A model generated the notes under the pieces. The model searched no databases, had not been told where the DNA came from, and saw nothing but the letters and a program-made list of their open reading frames with translations. 64,000 nt of DNA, from assembly GCA_943787225.1 (NCBI GenBank), contig CALSLP010000002.1:62001-126000 (forward strand), read 5' to 3'. This DNA is from an uncultured Alphaproteobacteria bacterium. GTDB taxonomy: Bacteria > Pseudomonadota > Alphaproteobacteria > MPNO01 > UBA2964. Each line of letters opens with the position of its first letter. Position 1 is the first letter of the stretch. This document shows, one piece after another, positions 1 through 9,014 of this stretch. Both the position numbers and the translations under genes were made by a program.

Positions 1-1193
1 GATTGGGCTCGGTGTCCCCGAAGAAGACGTTATTCCGACTCTCGTCGAACGGATTAAATCCCCAGATTGCGCCAGTGACAATTGACGATGCCAAAGACGC
101 GCCCGTCAAAGAAGTCATCCTGACAGGCGAGGATGCTGATCTCACCAAGCTTCCTGCAATGTGGACGTCGGAAGAAGACCCCGGTCCCTACATCGCCTCC
201 GGCATGGCTGTCATAAAAGACCCGGAAACCGGCACTCGGAACATGTCTTATCACCGGCAGCAAATTTTAGGACCGGACCGCAGCGGTTTTCTGATTTGCC
301 CACGCCATGCCTTGCGGACCTATCAAAAGTATCAGGAGCGTAATGAGGCTATGCCCGTCGCGATGGTCGTCGGTGTCCATCCAGCGATCCTTTATGCCGG
401 TGGGTTCACGACGCGTTACGGAATCGACGAATTATCGCTCGCGGGCGGGTTGCTCGAAGACCCCGTCAGGCTGGTAAAATGTGAGACCAGTGATCTTGAA
501 GTACCCGCAGATGCGGAGATGATCATCGAAGGTGAAATCTTGCCAGACGCCATGACAGAAGAAGGTCCCTTTGGCGAAGTAACGGGCGGTTATGCGGAAG
601 AAGGTTCGACCGAGATATTCGTCGTCAAAGCGATTACCCACCGTAAGGACCCGATTTTCTACGGTATGCATTCAGGCGCCCCTATGACTGACCCTCAGTC
701 AATCACGGGCACATGTGTAGAGGCGGCGTTGTTTGAACATCTTTCCAAGGTCGAAGGTGGATTGGATTTGTTGGATATCCGATGTCTTGGGGTCTCAGGA
801 TTAATGGCCGTTGTCATAAAACTCCGCCCACGTATCGCCGGACAGGCCAAGACCGCCCTATTGGCGGCATTGTCCAGCCCCTATCTACATCCTAAATTGG
901 CAATCGCCATCGACGAGGATATGGATGCCTCTGACCTAAACCAGGTGTTCTGGTCACTCACGACGCGGGTTCACGCTGAACAGGACGTCACCAAGATCGA
1001 TAACACCAGAATCTGGTCGCTTGATAATGCGTCAGATATTGTCCCGGGTATGAGCCCAATGTACCGGATCGGCACTAAAGTGGCGATAGATGCTACAAAA
1101 CCTTGGAGCACGCGGATCGAAGACAAGACACGATTTGACCGCGCCATGCCGACCAATTACGACTCTGTCGACATTGAGGATTTTTTTACGTGA
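1..1193 (+). CDS. UbiD family prenyl-FMN decarboxylase, 5' partial, one frameshift
   Basis: UbiD-type (de)carboxylase, an enzyme that uses prenylated FMN to remove or add CO2 on aromatic or alpha,beta-unsaturated acids. The signature E-G-P-F-G-E, whose two Glu are active-site residues in the family, lies near 564-581. The gene runs off the left edge. The first bases read as a UbiD-like N-terminal helix in frame 2 (ending VERIKSP), and the rest continues in frame 3 from IAPVTIDD. This implies one extra G at about 65 (CCA[G]ATT). The long frame-3 ORF that starts at base 3 is therefore not the true N-terminus. The stop overlaps the start of a MarR regulator (GTGA), so the two are co-transcribed. 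The substrate is unknown. Confidence 0.88.
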   Translation, partial: LGSVSPKKTLFRLSSNGLNPQIAPVTIDDAKDAPVKEVILTGEDADLTKLPAMWTSEEDPGPYIASGMAVIKDPETGTRNMSYHRQQILGPDRSGFLICPRHALRTYQKYQERNEAMPVAMVVGVHPAILYAGGFTTRYGIDELSLAGGLLEDPVRLVKCETSDLEVPADAEMIIEGEILPDAMTEEGPFGEVTGGYAEEGSTEIFVVKAITHRKDPIFYGMHSGAPMTDPQSITGTCVEAALFEHLSKVEGGLDLLDIRCLGVSGLMAVVIKLRPRIAGQAKTALLAALSSPYLHPKLAIAIDEDMDASDLNQVFWSLTTRVHAEQDVTKIDNTRIWSLDNASDIVPGMSPMYRIGTKVAIDATKPWSTRIEDKTRFDRAMPTNYDSVDIEDFFT

Positions 1194-1669
1194 GCCGTCC
1201 GAAGATAGATGACGATGAGATATGGCTCGATCCCAATGAGAGCCCTGGCTATCTGATTCGCGACACCAACCTCGCAGTCGGCAAGGCTCTGCGCCGCAAC
1301 CTTTCAAACTACGGCATGACACTCGGCCAGTATTACTTTATGCGGGCATTGTGGATTGAAGAAGGACTCAGTCAGCGTGAATTGTCGCGTCGGGTTGGCA
1401 CAACGGAGCCAACCACCGCCAGTGTGCTGCGTCTCCTTGAAAAAAATGGCCTTGTCCGGCGTGTTCGAAACCGCCGGGATCGACGCACTATTAATATTTC
1501 ACCGACCCAAAAAGGCCGCAACCTCAAGAACGAACTCCTGCACATGGCCATCAAGATCAATGAAATCGCCACGAGCAGCCTAAGTGCTGAAGAAGTTGAA
1601 ACGCTCAAGCGCCTCATGCTGGTCATGAAAACCAATCTCGATCAAGACGAAGAAAACACCACAACTTGA
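1190..1669 (+). CDS. MarR family transcriptional regulator
   Basis: A 159-residue winged-helix protein. The recognition region is typical of MarR: S-Q-R-E-L-S-R-R-V-G-T-T-E-P-T-T-A-S at about residues 63-80, followed by L-L-E-K-N-G-L-V-R-R and a basic D-R-R wing. The GTG start overlaps the TGA of the upstream UbiD gene by 4 bp, so the regulator is probably translationally coupled to the decarboxylase. MarR proteins usually repress adjacent catabolic or efflux genes and are relieved by aromatic acids. That role here is inferred from position only. Confidence 0.9.
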   Translation: MSRPKIDDDEIWLDPNESPGYLIRDTNLAVGKALRRNLSNYGMTLGQYYFMRALWIEEGLSQRELSRRVGTTEPTTASVLRLLEKNGLVRRVRNRRDRRTINISPTQKGRNLKNELLHMAIKINEIATSSLSAEEVETLKRLMLVMKTNLDQDEENTTT

Positions 1670-1801
1670 CCTTTAACGGGGCGAGAAAGTGCGGTATCTA
1701 AGTAATTAAATTCGCTGATTTCCGGGCTTCTACGGAGATCGCACAAAACAGGTCTGCATTCTTCTCAAAAGAATGCGCTTTTGATTGAACGGAGGACAGC
1801 C

Positions 1802-2920
1802 ATGGCCGACCAAAAAGGAATTTTTCTCGACAAGTCAGGGACAACGGAGCCCAATCCCGAACTCTGGGAACCCGCGATCATTAAAAAGGCAGATTTCGAC
1901 GCTGAAATCGAACGGCTGTCAAAGTTGCCAACACCGAATAACGGGCGCCGTCAAAGCTGGATTGTTCATCCGGACTCTCACAAACTGGGCGTCGGTCTTG
2001 GGCTCGCACCGGGAATTCGTCCAATCGTCGAAGTTCTGAACCCCGGCGAACAAACCCGCCCAATCCGTCACAATTCGACACAAGTTAATTTCTGCATTCA
2101 AGGCAGCGGGCATTCTGTTGTCGGTGGCAAACGAATTGATTTTGAGCAGTACGACGTCTTCAATTTTCCCTCAATGCAGACCTATATCCACGTTAACGAC
2201 ACGGATGAAGTGCAGGTACGGCTGACTTACACGAATGCACCGCTTCTTGAAAAAATGAACGTGCATATCGTGGAAGAAGATCCAGCAGCCGACATTCAGG
2301 TTGTCGAAGAAAATGAAGAAGGGGCCGTTGCCGAAGACGATCCGCGGCGCAAGAGCCCCTATGGGACGTTCGAGCTAACGGATGACGGCGCCTGGCTGAT
2401 GCCATACGAAATTCTGATCGCACCGGAAGCCGTTGAATCCCACGCCCTTCACTGGCCGTGGAAGAAAGTGAAAGCGGAACTCGACAAGCTGCAAGAGCTT
2501 GGGTCGGATTATGTCGGTCGTCGGCTATACCTGCTGTGGAATCCCATGACAGGCCGCACCAATGGGACAACGCCAAACTTCTTTGCGACGATTACCATTC
2601 GTCCGCCGGGCATTGTTGATAAGCCGCATCGTCATGTCTCAGCCGCCATGAACTATATTTTCCAGGGCGAAGGACGTTCAACCGTGGAAGGAAAAGTTTA
2701 CGAATGGCAGTCAGGCGACCTCCTGCTAACGGCACCTGGTTGGGGTGTTCATAATCACGCCAGCACCGGGACAGATCCCATCTATGAGTTAACGATTCAG
2801 GATCAGCCCTTGAACATCGTCATGGAATCACTCCTGTGGCAAGAAGACCTTAAGAAGCCATGGAGCGTCCTCGGCGCCGAGATGGGCTTTGATACTAACC
2901 GTGACAAGATTGCGAGCTAA
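1802..2920 (+). CDS. Double-cupin dioxygenase, gentisate 1,2-dioxygenase-like
   Basis: A 372-residue bicupin protein resembling gentisate/1-hydroxy-2-naphthoate dioxygenases. The C-terminal cupin carries the likely Fe(II) ligands, K-P-H-R-H near residues 274-278 and G-V-H-N-H further on. The N-terminal cupin (R-H-N-S...) keeps fewer His, as is common in this family. The ATG at 1802 is preferred over the upstream TTG at 1781 because GGAGGA lies 6 nt before it. It is followed after 4 nt by a DapA-family gene. Ring cleavage of a hydroxylated aromatic acid downstream of the UbiD step is plausible, but the substrate is inferred. Confidence 0.82.
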   Translation: MADQKGIFLDKSGTTEPNPELWEPAIIKKADFDAEIERLSKLPTPNNGRRQSWIVHPDSHKLGVGLGLAPGIRPIVEVLNPGEQTRPIRHNSTQVNFCIQGSGHSVVGGKRIDFEQYDVFNFPSMQTYIHVNDTDEVQVRLTYTNAPLLEKMNVHIVEEDPAADIQVVEENEEGAVAEDDPRRKSPYGTFELTDDGAWLMPYEILIAPEAVESHALHWPWKKVKAELDKLQELGSDYVGRRLYLLWNPMTGRTNGTTPNFFATITIRPPGIVDKPHRHVSAAMNYIFQGEGRSTVEGKVYEWQSGDLLLTAPGWGVHNHASTGTDPIYELTIQDQPLNIVMESLLWQEDLKKPWSVLGAEMGFDTNRDKIAS

Positions 2921-2924
2921 AACC

Positions 2925-3851
2925 ATGATGCGTTTACCTAAGGACTTCCTCAAAGGGTCCATTCCACCGCTGATCACACCTTTCAAAAATGGGAAGGTCG
3001 ATTACGATGCCTATGCTGGCCTTGTTGAATTTCAGGTAAAAAATGGCTCACACGGCATTCTCGTCAATGGCACGACATCAGAACCATCCACGTTGACCGT
3101 CGAAGAACGCAACCGAACAGTTGATGTCGCAATCGAAGCGGCGCGCGGCAAAGTGCCGATTGTCGCCGCAACCGGTTCGCAGAGCCTCGCCGAAACGGTG
3201 GCCCTCACAGCCCATGCAGACAATGCCGGTGCGGATGCGCTGCTGATCGTCACGCCGTATTACATTCGGCCATCTCAGCGCGGTCTCATTGCCTATTACG
3301 GCGAGGTCGCCAAACAGACCAGCCTGCCCTGGATGATTTACCACATTCCCGGTCGGGCGGCTGTGTCCGTGACGCTGGATACGCTTGATCAGATCAGTCG
3401 CAAAAACCCTCACTTTGTAGGCATGAAGCATGCCGTTGATGATCTCGGCTTTGTTTCCACTTGCTTGGATCATTTCGGCATGGATTTCCGTATCTTTGTT
3501 GGACTGGAAGACCTTTCTTATCCGATGATGACGGTCGGCGCCTGCGGGTTAATGAACGCAGTCGGCAATCTCATGCCTAAGAAACTCTCAAAGATGTGTG
3601 AGCTGGTCTGGGAAGGCAAGATGAAGCAGGCCCAGAAAATCCACTACGAGCTGTTTGAGATCAATCAGGCCGTATTTTACGACACCAATCCACAGCCGAT
3701 GAAATACATGATGAAAAAGATCGGCATCATGCCAAAGAACGAACATCGTCTGCCGATGATGCCTGCTTCCAAAGAATTGGAGAAACGGCTTGATGGTGTG
3801 CTAAAACGGGCCGGGTTGCTTAAGGCAAAACCGCGCAAAAAAGCAGCGTAA
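2925..3851 (+). CDS. Dihydrodipicolinate synthase/N-acetylneuraminate lyase family aldolase
   Basis: A 308-residue TIM-barrel class I aldolase of the DapA superfamily. Visible landmarks are N-G-T-T-S-E-P near residues 48-54 (the GTTGE-type carboxylate-binding loop), Y-H-I-P-G-R near 143-148 (catalytic Tyr region) and G-M-K-H-A near 171, containing the presumed Schiff-base Lys. It sits 4 nt after the bicupin dioxygenase, so a catabolic aldolase or hydratase-aldolase for a ring-cleavage product is more likely than lysine synthesis. The ATG at 2925 is chosen because it matches the family start. The C-terminus ends in a basic K-A-K-P-R-K-K-A-A tail. Confidence 0.85.
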   Translation: MMRLPKDFLKGSIPPLITPFKNGKVDYDAYAGLVEFQVKNGSHGILVNGTTSEPSTLTVEERNRTVDVAIEAARGKVPIVAATGSQSLAETVALTAHADNAGADALLIVTPYYIRPSQRGLIAYYGEVAKQTSLPWMIYHIPGRAAVSVTLDTLDQISRKNPHFVGMKHAVDDLGFVSTCLDHFGMDFRIFVGLEDLSYPMMTVGACGLMNAVGNLMPKKLSKMCELVWEGKMKQAQKIHYELFEINQAVFYDTNPQPMKYMMKKIGIMPKNEHRLPMMPASKELEKRLDGVLKRAGLLKAKPRKKAA

Positions 3852-4557
3852 TTATTGCAGAGCAGGCAGGACTGACGTCTGACGAAGAGAAGTTGGGACT
3901 AATGCAGCGCGTCTTCGGCGTTGTTCGAGGTACTGCAATTCCTGTTCACGAGCTGATTGGGCCTTCGTAACACCGTCTTTGCAATTCCCGTTTTCGCCGG
4001 AGCCCTCGGAACATTCTGATTGAATGTCGTCGAGAATGCGCTGCCACTTTAAATTCAATATATTGACGGTAGCGCGCGTACCAAAAATCGCGCGCTGCAA
4101 TATTGGCAAATGACGTCGGCTCCAAATGGAGAACCACTCGCCGGGGATATTTTTCGTGGTTGCCGTTCATCATATCAACGGCCATGCCCATGGAACTGCC
4201 TAACAGAAAATTATGCAAAACCTTGTCATTAAAGGTTGGCTTTAGAAAGGTCACAAACGTTTTGTGACCTACAGCAGCACAGGAAAGTTTTATTGGAGCT
4301 GCATTTTTTGGAAGTTTTGTCTTTTGGGGTGCCGTCAACCGGATCGCATATCCTTTGCCCGTCAGCGTACAAAGTGACCCGGCGGGCTCCGTTACGATTT
4401 GCGTTGTAGACGGCCCGCCCCCAAGGGCACCGCTGCAGGCAGAAAGAGAGGTCGCAACCGCGCAAAGCGAAGCAAACGATCTAAATTGCAGCCGCTCAAC
4501 TTTGCGCAGAGCGACAACAAAGTCGCCGCAAATATTTGTAATTCCAACGAAATTCAA
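3852..4557 (-). CDS. Putative lipoprotein of unknown function, one frameshift
   Basis: I do not recognise a family. The N-terminus has a hydrophobic stretch ending in L-S-A-C, a lipobox, so a lipid-anchored envelope protein is likely. After Y-A-R-Y-R-Q-Y-I-E-F the reading frame drifts into low-complexity Arg-rich residues, while another frame continues sensibly with K-W-Q-R-I-L-D-D-I-Q and a charged, coiled-coil-like tail. One extra A in the TTTAAA run near 4050-4053 would explain it and gives about 234 residues. The start is uncertain: the only upstream option in frame is TTG at 4557, which gives a long n-region. Confidence 0.55.
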
Positions 4558-4734
4558 AACTTATCCCCAACAAGAGCCCTTGTTGTGGACTCACATCATT
4601 AACACCACGTTAATCATGTCCGCTGGTTAGTGCACGTCAAGACACGTGTCCGAGCTCTGTGGCTGGTCTCTCAGCAGAATTCGGGGTATCAAAACGGTGA
4701 ATAAACCCAGAAAACGTTCATCGAGAGAATATAA

Positions 4735-5548
4735 ATGGCCAGCAACTCCAAAGACGGTGAGATCGATACGTCCGCTGCCGAAGCTTTTGAGAAATATTTG
4801 GTTCCGACCATCTTTGGTCCATGGTCAGAAACAATGATTGATCATGCTGGCGACAAAGGAAAGTCACCGCATTCTCGATGTCGGTTGTGGTAGTGGAGCC
4901 GCAGCGCGCTACGCTGCAAAAATTGTCGGCCCCACCGGTTCAATCTCGGCGATCGATTTCAACGCAGGCATGATCACCTATGCCCGCACGCTTGATCCCG
5001 ATGGACGGATCGATTGGCGACAGGGTGATGTAACCGACATGCCCTTTGACGATGGGTCCTTCGACATAATTGCCGGGAACCAGCTTCTACAATTTCTTCC
5101 AGAGAAAGAAAAAGGCCTCTCCGAGATGAAGCGCGTACTGACCGATAGCGGTCGGCTCGCATTAACCGTATACTGCGCCCCACATCGAAACCCCGCGCAC
5201 GCTGCGGTCGCCAACGCCCTGGAGAAACACGGCATCGATTCGAAGGGCGTCGTTCACCCATTTTCTTATGGTGACCCTGTCGTGTTAGGCGACCTGCTCC
5301 AGGAGGCAGGTTTCAAAGATGTCGCTGTCGTTCGCAAACAGATGGACAGTTATTTCCCATCGGCTGAGAACTTTATTGAATGCCTTGCGGCAGGCGGGCC
5401 TTCTTCGCGCCACGCCTTAGAGCAGCTTGATGTGGATGGACTAAAGACCCTCAAAGCCGAGGTCACAGAAGCGCTTGCCGAATTTGTGGATCCTGACAAG
5501 GGCCTTCGCGTCATCACCGCGGCCAATATGGCGTTGGCGCGCGCTTAA
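4735..5548 (+). CDS. Class I SAM-dependent methyltransferase, one frameshift
   Basis: SAM-binding motif I (I-L-D-V-G-C-G-S-G), motif II (S-A-I-D-F) and the G-D-V-T-D-M-P-F segment identify a Methyltransf_11/25-type enzyme. The natural N-terminus starts at ATG 4735 and reads to D-H-A-G-D. There the frame breaks and resumes as K-E-S-H-R-I-L-D. An extra A in GACAAAGG near 4853 accounts for this. The corrected protein is about 270 residues. Its 3' end overlaps the convergent gene by 4 bp. A second methyltransferase of similar architecture lies at 19014. Confidence 0.8.
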
Positions 5549-6264
5549 CCGATATCCAATTCTGCCTTTTGAATGACGGTAGAATATTGCCCTGACAAGG
5601 CATCTGAAACGCTGTTTGTTCCGTGCGCGCAAGCGGGACACATATTCCAGCTGCCCAGCTGTGGTTCGTGAATATCAAACGCCGCATCAAAATCTTCGAT
5701 TTCCTGCTGGGTAATCGGGGTGAGTTGCGCGCCGCTAACAAACAATGCCTGCATTTTGGTGTCGTTGCCATTCCCGAGCCGCTTAAGAATTGCCAGCGTT
5801 CCTCTATGATATCGATGAGCTCGTTCATAATGTGCGTTAACGCAGCATTCCGGATACCCCAGAAGCTGCGCCTCTTGCCCCATCGAAAGACGGCCAGACG
5901 CCTCATTTATGATTTTCACAGACTCCGCGACAGCTTCGTCCTTGCAAATATACCAGGCGCGATAGCGCTCGAGCTCTGCCCTGCAATGACCAGCATACCA
6001 TTCTGGAAAACCCTCATAAGCCGTCGCATCCCAAAACGGCCCCTCAATGACACGAAGCCCGAGCTCTCCCGCTATCGACAGGACCTGTTCAACCCAATCA
6101 GGTGGCGCTAACCCACGCCCATGGAGGAATACCGGCTTAATGCCATCCAGCATCGCCAGAAAGTCATGTATTTCCGCGACCAGCTCACGCCGGTCTGCCG
6201 TGTCATCCTGCATCTCCAAAAGGGTCGATAATTGACGACCGGTCTCGATAAGTACGCTTGGCAT
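5545..6264 (-). CDS. Conserved hypothetical protein with GYPECC motif
   Basis: A 239-residue protein without signal peptide or membrane segment. The core contains L-L-G-Y-P-E-C-C-V-N-A-H-Y near the middle and C-P-A-C-A-H-G near the C-terminus. Four Cys plus nearby His suggest metal or Fe-S binding. The G-Y-P-x-C-C element is reminiscent of DUF483 proteins, but that assignment is from memory and not secure. The gene stands alone, convergent with the methyltransferase and divergent from the TauD pair. Confidence 0.65.
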   Translation of the reverse strand: MPSVLIETGRQLSTLLEMQDDTADRRELVAEIHDFLAMLDGIKPVFLHGRGLAPPDWVEQVLSIAGELGLRVIEGPFWDATAYEGFPEWYAGHCRAELERYRAWYICKDEAVAESVKIINEASGRLSMGQEAQLLGYPECCVNAHYERAHRYHRGTLAILKRLGNGNDTKMQALFVSGAQLTPITQQEIEDFDAAFDIHEPQLGSWNMCPACAHGTNSVSDALSGQYSTVIQKAELDIG

Positions 6265-6364
6265 AGGAAAATTTAGTCAATTAGATTGTGATACATCAGC
6301 TGGAACCAGCGAAACCTTGCAGCTATAATACAGCGACACAAGAAACTTCAGGATACAGGCAGTC

Positions 6365-7237
6365 ATGGCTAGCGTATTAAAATCGCAAATCTCCGTCACA
6401 CCTCTTTCCGAGGCGATTGGCGCGCGCGTTACGGGCATTGATATCAGCAAGCCACTCAACGCAGAGACAGTCTCCCTCATCATACAAGCATGGCAAGACC
6501 ACATCGTCCTTATCTTTCCTGATCAGGACATAACACAAGAACAACAGCTTACCTTCGCCCAAAGCTTTGGCGACACCGGCACACGGTCACGCCGCGCGGA
6601 GGAGCGTCCCGAAGGGGCCGATTACAACGCCGCTATTATGCTTGTAACAAATGTTAAAGACGAAAAAGGCCGGTATGTCGGTTCTCTGCCCGATGGTGAA
6701 ATGTATTTCCATCATGACATGTGCTACATGCCCAAGCCCCATAAAGGCACCATGTTGTATGCTATCGACCTCCCATCGACGGGTGGCAATACGCGTTTTT
6801 CCAACATGTATCGGGCTTATGATTTGATTCCCGCTGCCTTAAAAAAACAGCTGGAAGGACGCACCGCTCTGCAGGTCTATGATTATCATATGACTGAAAT
6901 AGTCGATATCGATGGCGACATGTCAGGCATTCACAACAAATCTCAACCGATCTTTGTCCGGCACCCGGAAACCGGTCGCACAGCGCTATATGTGAACAGG
7001 CTCATGACGGCCAGAATTGATGGCCTCCCGCGCGACGAAAGCGCGGCCATTCTTGAAGAGCTTTACGCGATCAGCGAAGCGCCAGAAAATTACTACGAGC
7101 ATGTCTGGACCGAGGGCGAGCTGGCCATGTGGGATAATTATTGCTCTTGTCATGCGCGGACAGATTTTCCCGCTACAGAACGCCGCCTGCTCCGCCGCTG
7201 CACGCTGTTAGGCGAAGAAATGATCCCGGCAACCTGA
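6365..7237 (+). CDS. TauD/TfdA family Fe(II)/2-oxoglutarate dioxygenase (copy A)
   Basis: A 290-residue dioxygenase that couples 2-oxoglutarate decarboxylation to hydroxylation of a substrate. The Fe ligands are the H-x-D of M-Y-F-H-H-D near residues 117-120 and the distal His in C-H-A-R-T-D-F near 262. The following R-R-L-L-R-R supplies the 2-oxoglutarate-binding Arg. It is immediately followed by a close paralogue at 7275, evidently a tandem duplication. Substrates in this family range from taurine to aryloxyalkanoates and cannot be told from sequence. Confidence 0.9.
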   Translation: MASVLKSQISVTPLSEAIGARVTGIDISKPLNAETVSLIIQAWQDHIVLIFPDQDITQEQQLTFAQSFGDTGTRSRRAEERPEGADYNAAIMLVTNVKDEKGRYVGSLPDGEMYFHHDMCYMPKPHKGTMLYAIDLPSTGGNTRFSNMYRAYDLIPAALKKQLEGRTALQVYDYHMTEIVDIDGDMSGIHNKSQPIFVRHPETGRTALYVNRLMTARIDGLPRDESAAILEELYAISEAPENYYEHVWTEGELAMWDNYCSCHARTDFPATERRLLRRCTLLGEEMIPAT

Positions 7238-7274
7238 AAATATTGTCCTCACTTTAAAAAATTAAGAGACCCCA

Positions 7275-8132
7275 ATGACACTCACCATTACACCGTTTGA
7301 TGCACCGATTGGTGCCGAAGTAACCGGCATCGACCTGCGGAAGGCCCTGGACAAATCGACTGTCGACGAAATTTATCAGGCTTGGCTGAACCATCTCGTT
7401 CTGATTTTCCGAGACCAGTCTTTGTCAAAGGACGAGCAGGTTGCTTTCGCCAATCAGTTTGGTGAGGTCGGTATCAGGGCGACACCGAAAGACGTCCAAA
7501 ACGAAGTCGCCAACGGCTATGACGGCAGCATCATGCTGGTCACCAACCAGCGCGATGAAAAAGGCAATTACATCGGCTCATTGCAAGACGGCGAGATGTG
7601 GTTTCACCATGATATGAGCTATCGGCCCGAACCCCATAAAGCAACGCTGCTGCATGCCCTCGAGCTGCCCTCCAAGGGCGGGAACACAAAGTTCGCCAAT
7701 CAGTATCTGGCATACGAAAATATACCCGATGACATCAAGGCGCGGCTCCGGGGACGCAAAGTCCTGCAAGCCTATAACTTTACGATGTTGGAAAAAGTCG
7801 ACCTCGAGGAAGGCCTCGATGATATCCAGCATCAATGGCAACCGATATTCGTCAAACACCCGGAAACCGGAAAAACAGCGCTCTATGTCAGCCGCTTGAT
7901 TTCAGCAATGATTGAAAACCTGCCTTGCGAAGAAAGCGACGACATCCTCGGTCAACTGATCGAAATTGCTGAAGACCCTGCCGTCGTCTATGAACATGTC
8001 TGGCAAGCTGGTGATCTCGCCATGTGGGACAATCGCTGTTCAACCCATGCGCGGACAGACTTCCCGGCCGAAGAGACCCGCCTGTTGCGGCGCTGCACGC
8101 TCGAAGGCGCTCCAATGATTGCGGCGGCCTGA
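7275..8132 (+). CDS. TauD/TfdA family Fe(II)/2-oxoglutarate dioxygenase (copy B)
   Basis: A 285-residue paralogue of the preceding gene, with shared blocks throughout (P-I-F-V-K-H-P-E-T-G-K-T-A-L-Y-V, T-H-A-R-T-D-F-P). The H-H-D iron motif is at M-W-F-H-H-D, the distal His at S-T-H-A-R, and the 2-oxoglutarate Arg in L-L-R-R-C. The 37 nt gap to copy A suggests one transcript continuing into the alpha/beta hydrolase at 8219 and the PhyH gene at 9015. The two copies differ most near the N-terminus and in the Y-D-Y-H/Y-N-F-T lid segment, which could mean different substrates. Confidence 0.9.
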   Translation: MTLTITPFDAPIGAEVTGIDLRKALDKSTVDEIYQAWLNHLVLIFRDQSLSKDEQVAFANQFGEVGIRATPKDVQNEVANGYDGSIMLVTNQRDEKGNYIGSLQDGEMWFHHDMSYRPEPHKATLLHALELPSKGGNTKFANQYLAYENIPDDIKARLRGRKVLQAYNFTMLEKVDLEEGLDDIQHQWQPIFVKHPETGKTALYVSRLISAMIENLPCEESDDILGQLIEIAEDPAVVYEHVWQAGDLAMWDNRCSTHARTDFPAEETRLLRRCTLEGAPMIAAA

Positions 8133-8218
8133 CACCAGCTGGGGTTTCGCAATATCGGACTGGATGGTAGCTTTGAGCGAATTGATAACACTTAAATACG
8201 CTCAGGGAGATCCGATTC

Positions 8219-8995
8219 ATGCCGACATTTGAATCCAATGGCGAACAAATCTTTTTTGTGGATGAAGGAGAAGGCCCCGCGATCCTGTTTATCCACTCGC
8301 TCGGCACGAATAATTATCTCTATCGCGACCAAATTGCTGCGCTGAAGGCAAACTACCGTTGTATCGCCCCCGATTGCCGGGGACACGGCGCTTCCTCCTA
8401 TAGCGACACCTTCTCCTTCGATGACATCGTCGGCGATCACAAAGCATTGCTGGACCACTTGAATATCGACAAATGTCATATTGTTGGACTATCGATGGGG
8501 GGTCCCATTGCTCTTTGTCTAAACCGGCTCAACCCTGATATCGCCTTATCGATGACCATCGCTGATAGTTTTGCGCGCCTCCGAGACGGATCAGAAGATC
8601 GCATCTACGCCACGCAGGAAGCCGTTGCCTATCTCTCCATGCAGGAATTTGGCAGCCAATATGCCGGCGACCGGCTGATGCCAACCACACCGATGGACAA
8701 ACTGGATGAACTGGCAGCGGAAATATCCAAATGCCCACCGAAGGCCTATGTCGATACCATTCGGGGGCTACTTACCTATGACGCCAGTGGCGATCTTGCT
8801 TTGGTGAAAGCACCGACAATGGTGGTCATCGGGGATTCCGACGATGCAACACCGATGGCAGAGTCTGAATTTATTCGCGATGGTATTGCTGGCTCGGAAA
8901 TCAAGGTGATTCCTGATGCGGGTCATTTATCGACGATCGATAGCCCGGATGAATTCACCGCAGAACTAAAAGCGTTTCTGACCGCGCAGAGCTAG
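8219..8995 (+). CDS. Alpha/beta hydrolase, 3-oxoadipate enol-lactonase-like
   Basis: A 258-residue alpha/beta-hydrolase fold protein. The nucleophile elbow is G-L-S-M-G-G near residues 92-97, the acid is in V-I-G-D-S-D-D and the catalytic His in D-A-G-H-L-S near 240. AGGGAGA lies a few bases before the ATG. It resembles PcaD-type enol-lactonases and related carboxylesterases. Location between dioxygenase genes supports hydrolysis of a lactone or ester intermediate, but the exact reaction is unknown. Confidence 0.87.
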   Translation: MPTFESNGEQIFFVDEGEGPAILFIHSLGTNNYLYRDQIAALKANYRCIAPDCRGHGASSYSDTFSFDDIVGDHKALLDHLNIDKCHIVGLSMGGPIALCLNRLNPDIALSMTIADSFARLRDGSEDRIYATQEAVAYLSMQEFGSQYAGDRLMPTTPMDKLDELAAEISKCPPKAYVDTIRGLLTYDASGDLALVKAPTMVVIGDSDDATPMAESEFIRDGIAGSEIKVIPDAGHLSTIDSPDEFTAELKAFLTAQS

Positions 8996-9014
8996 AGCTT
9001 CCAAGGAGGGTAAT

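Noticed and set aside
2..64. Separate short peptide gene ending at the first in-frame stop before the UbiD ORF
   Set aside because: The peptide reads as the UbiD N-terminal region and joins the main frame after removing one base.
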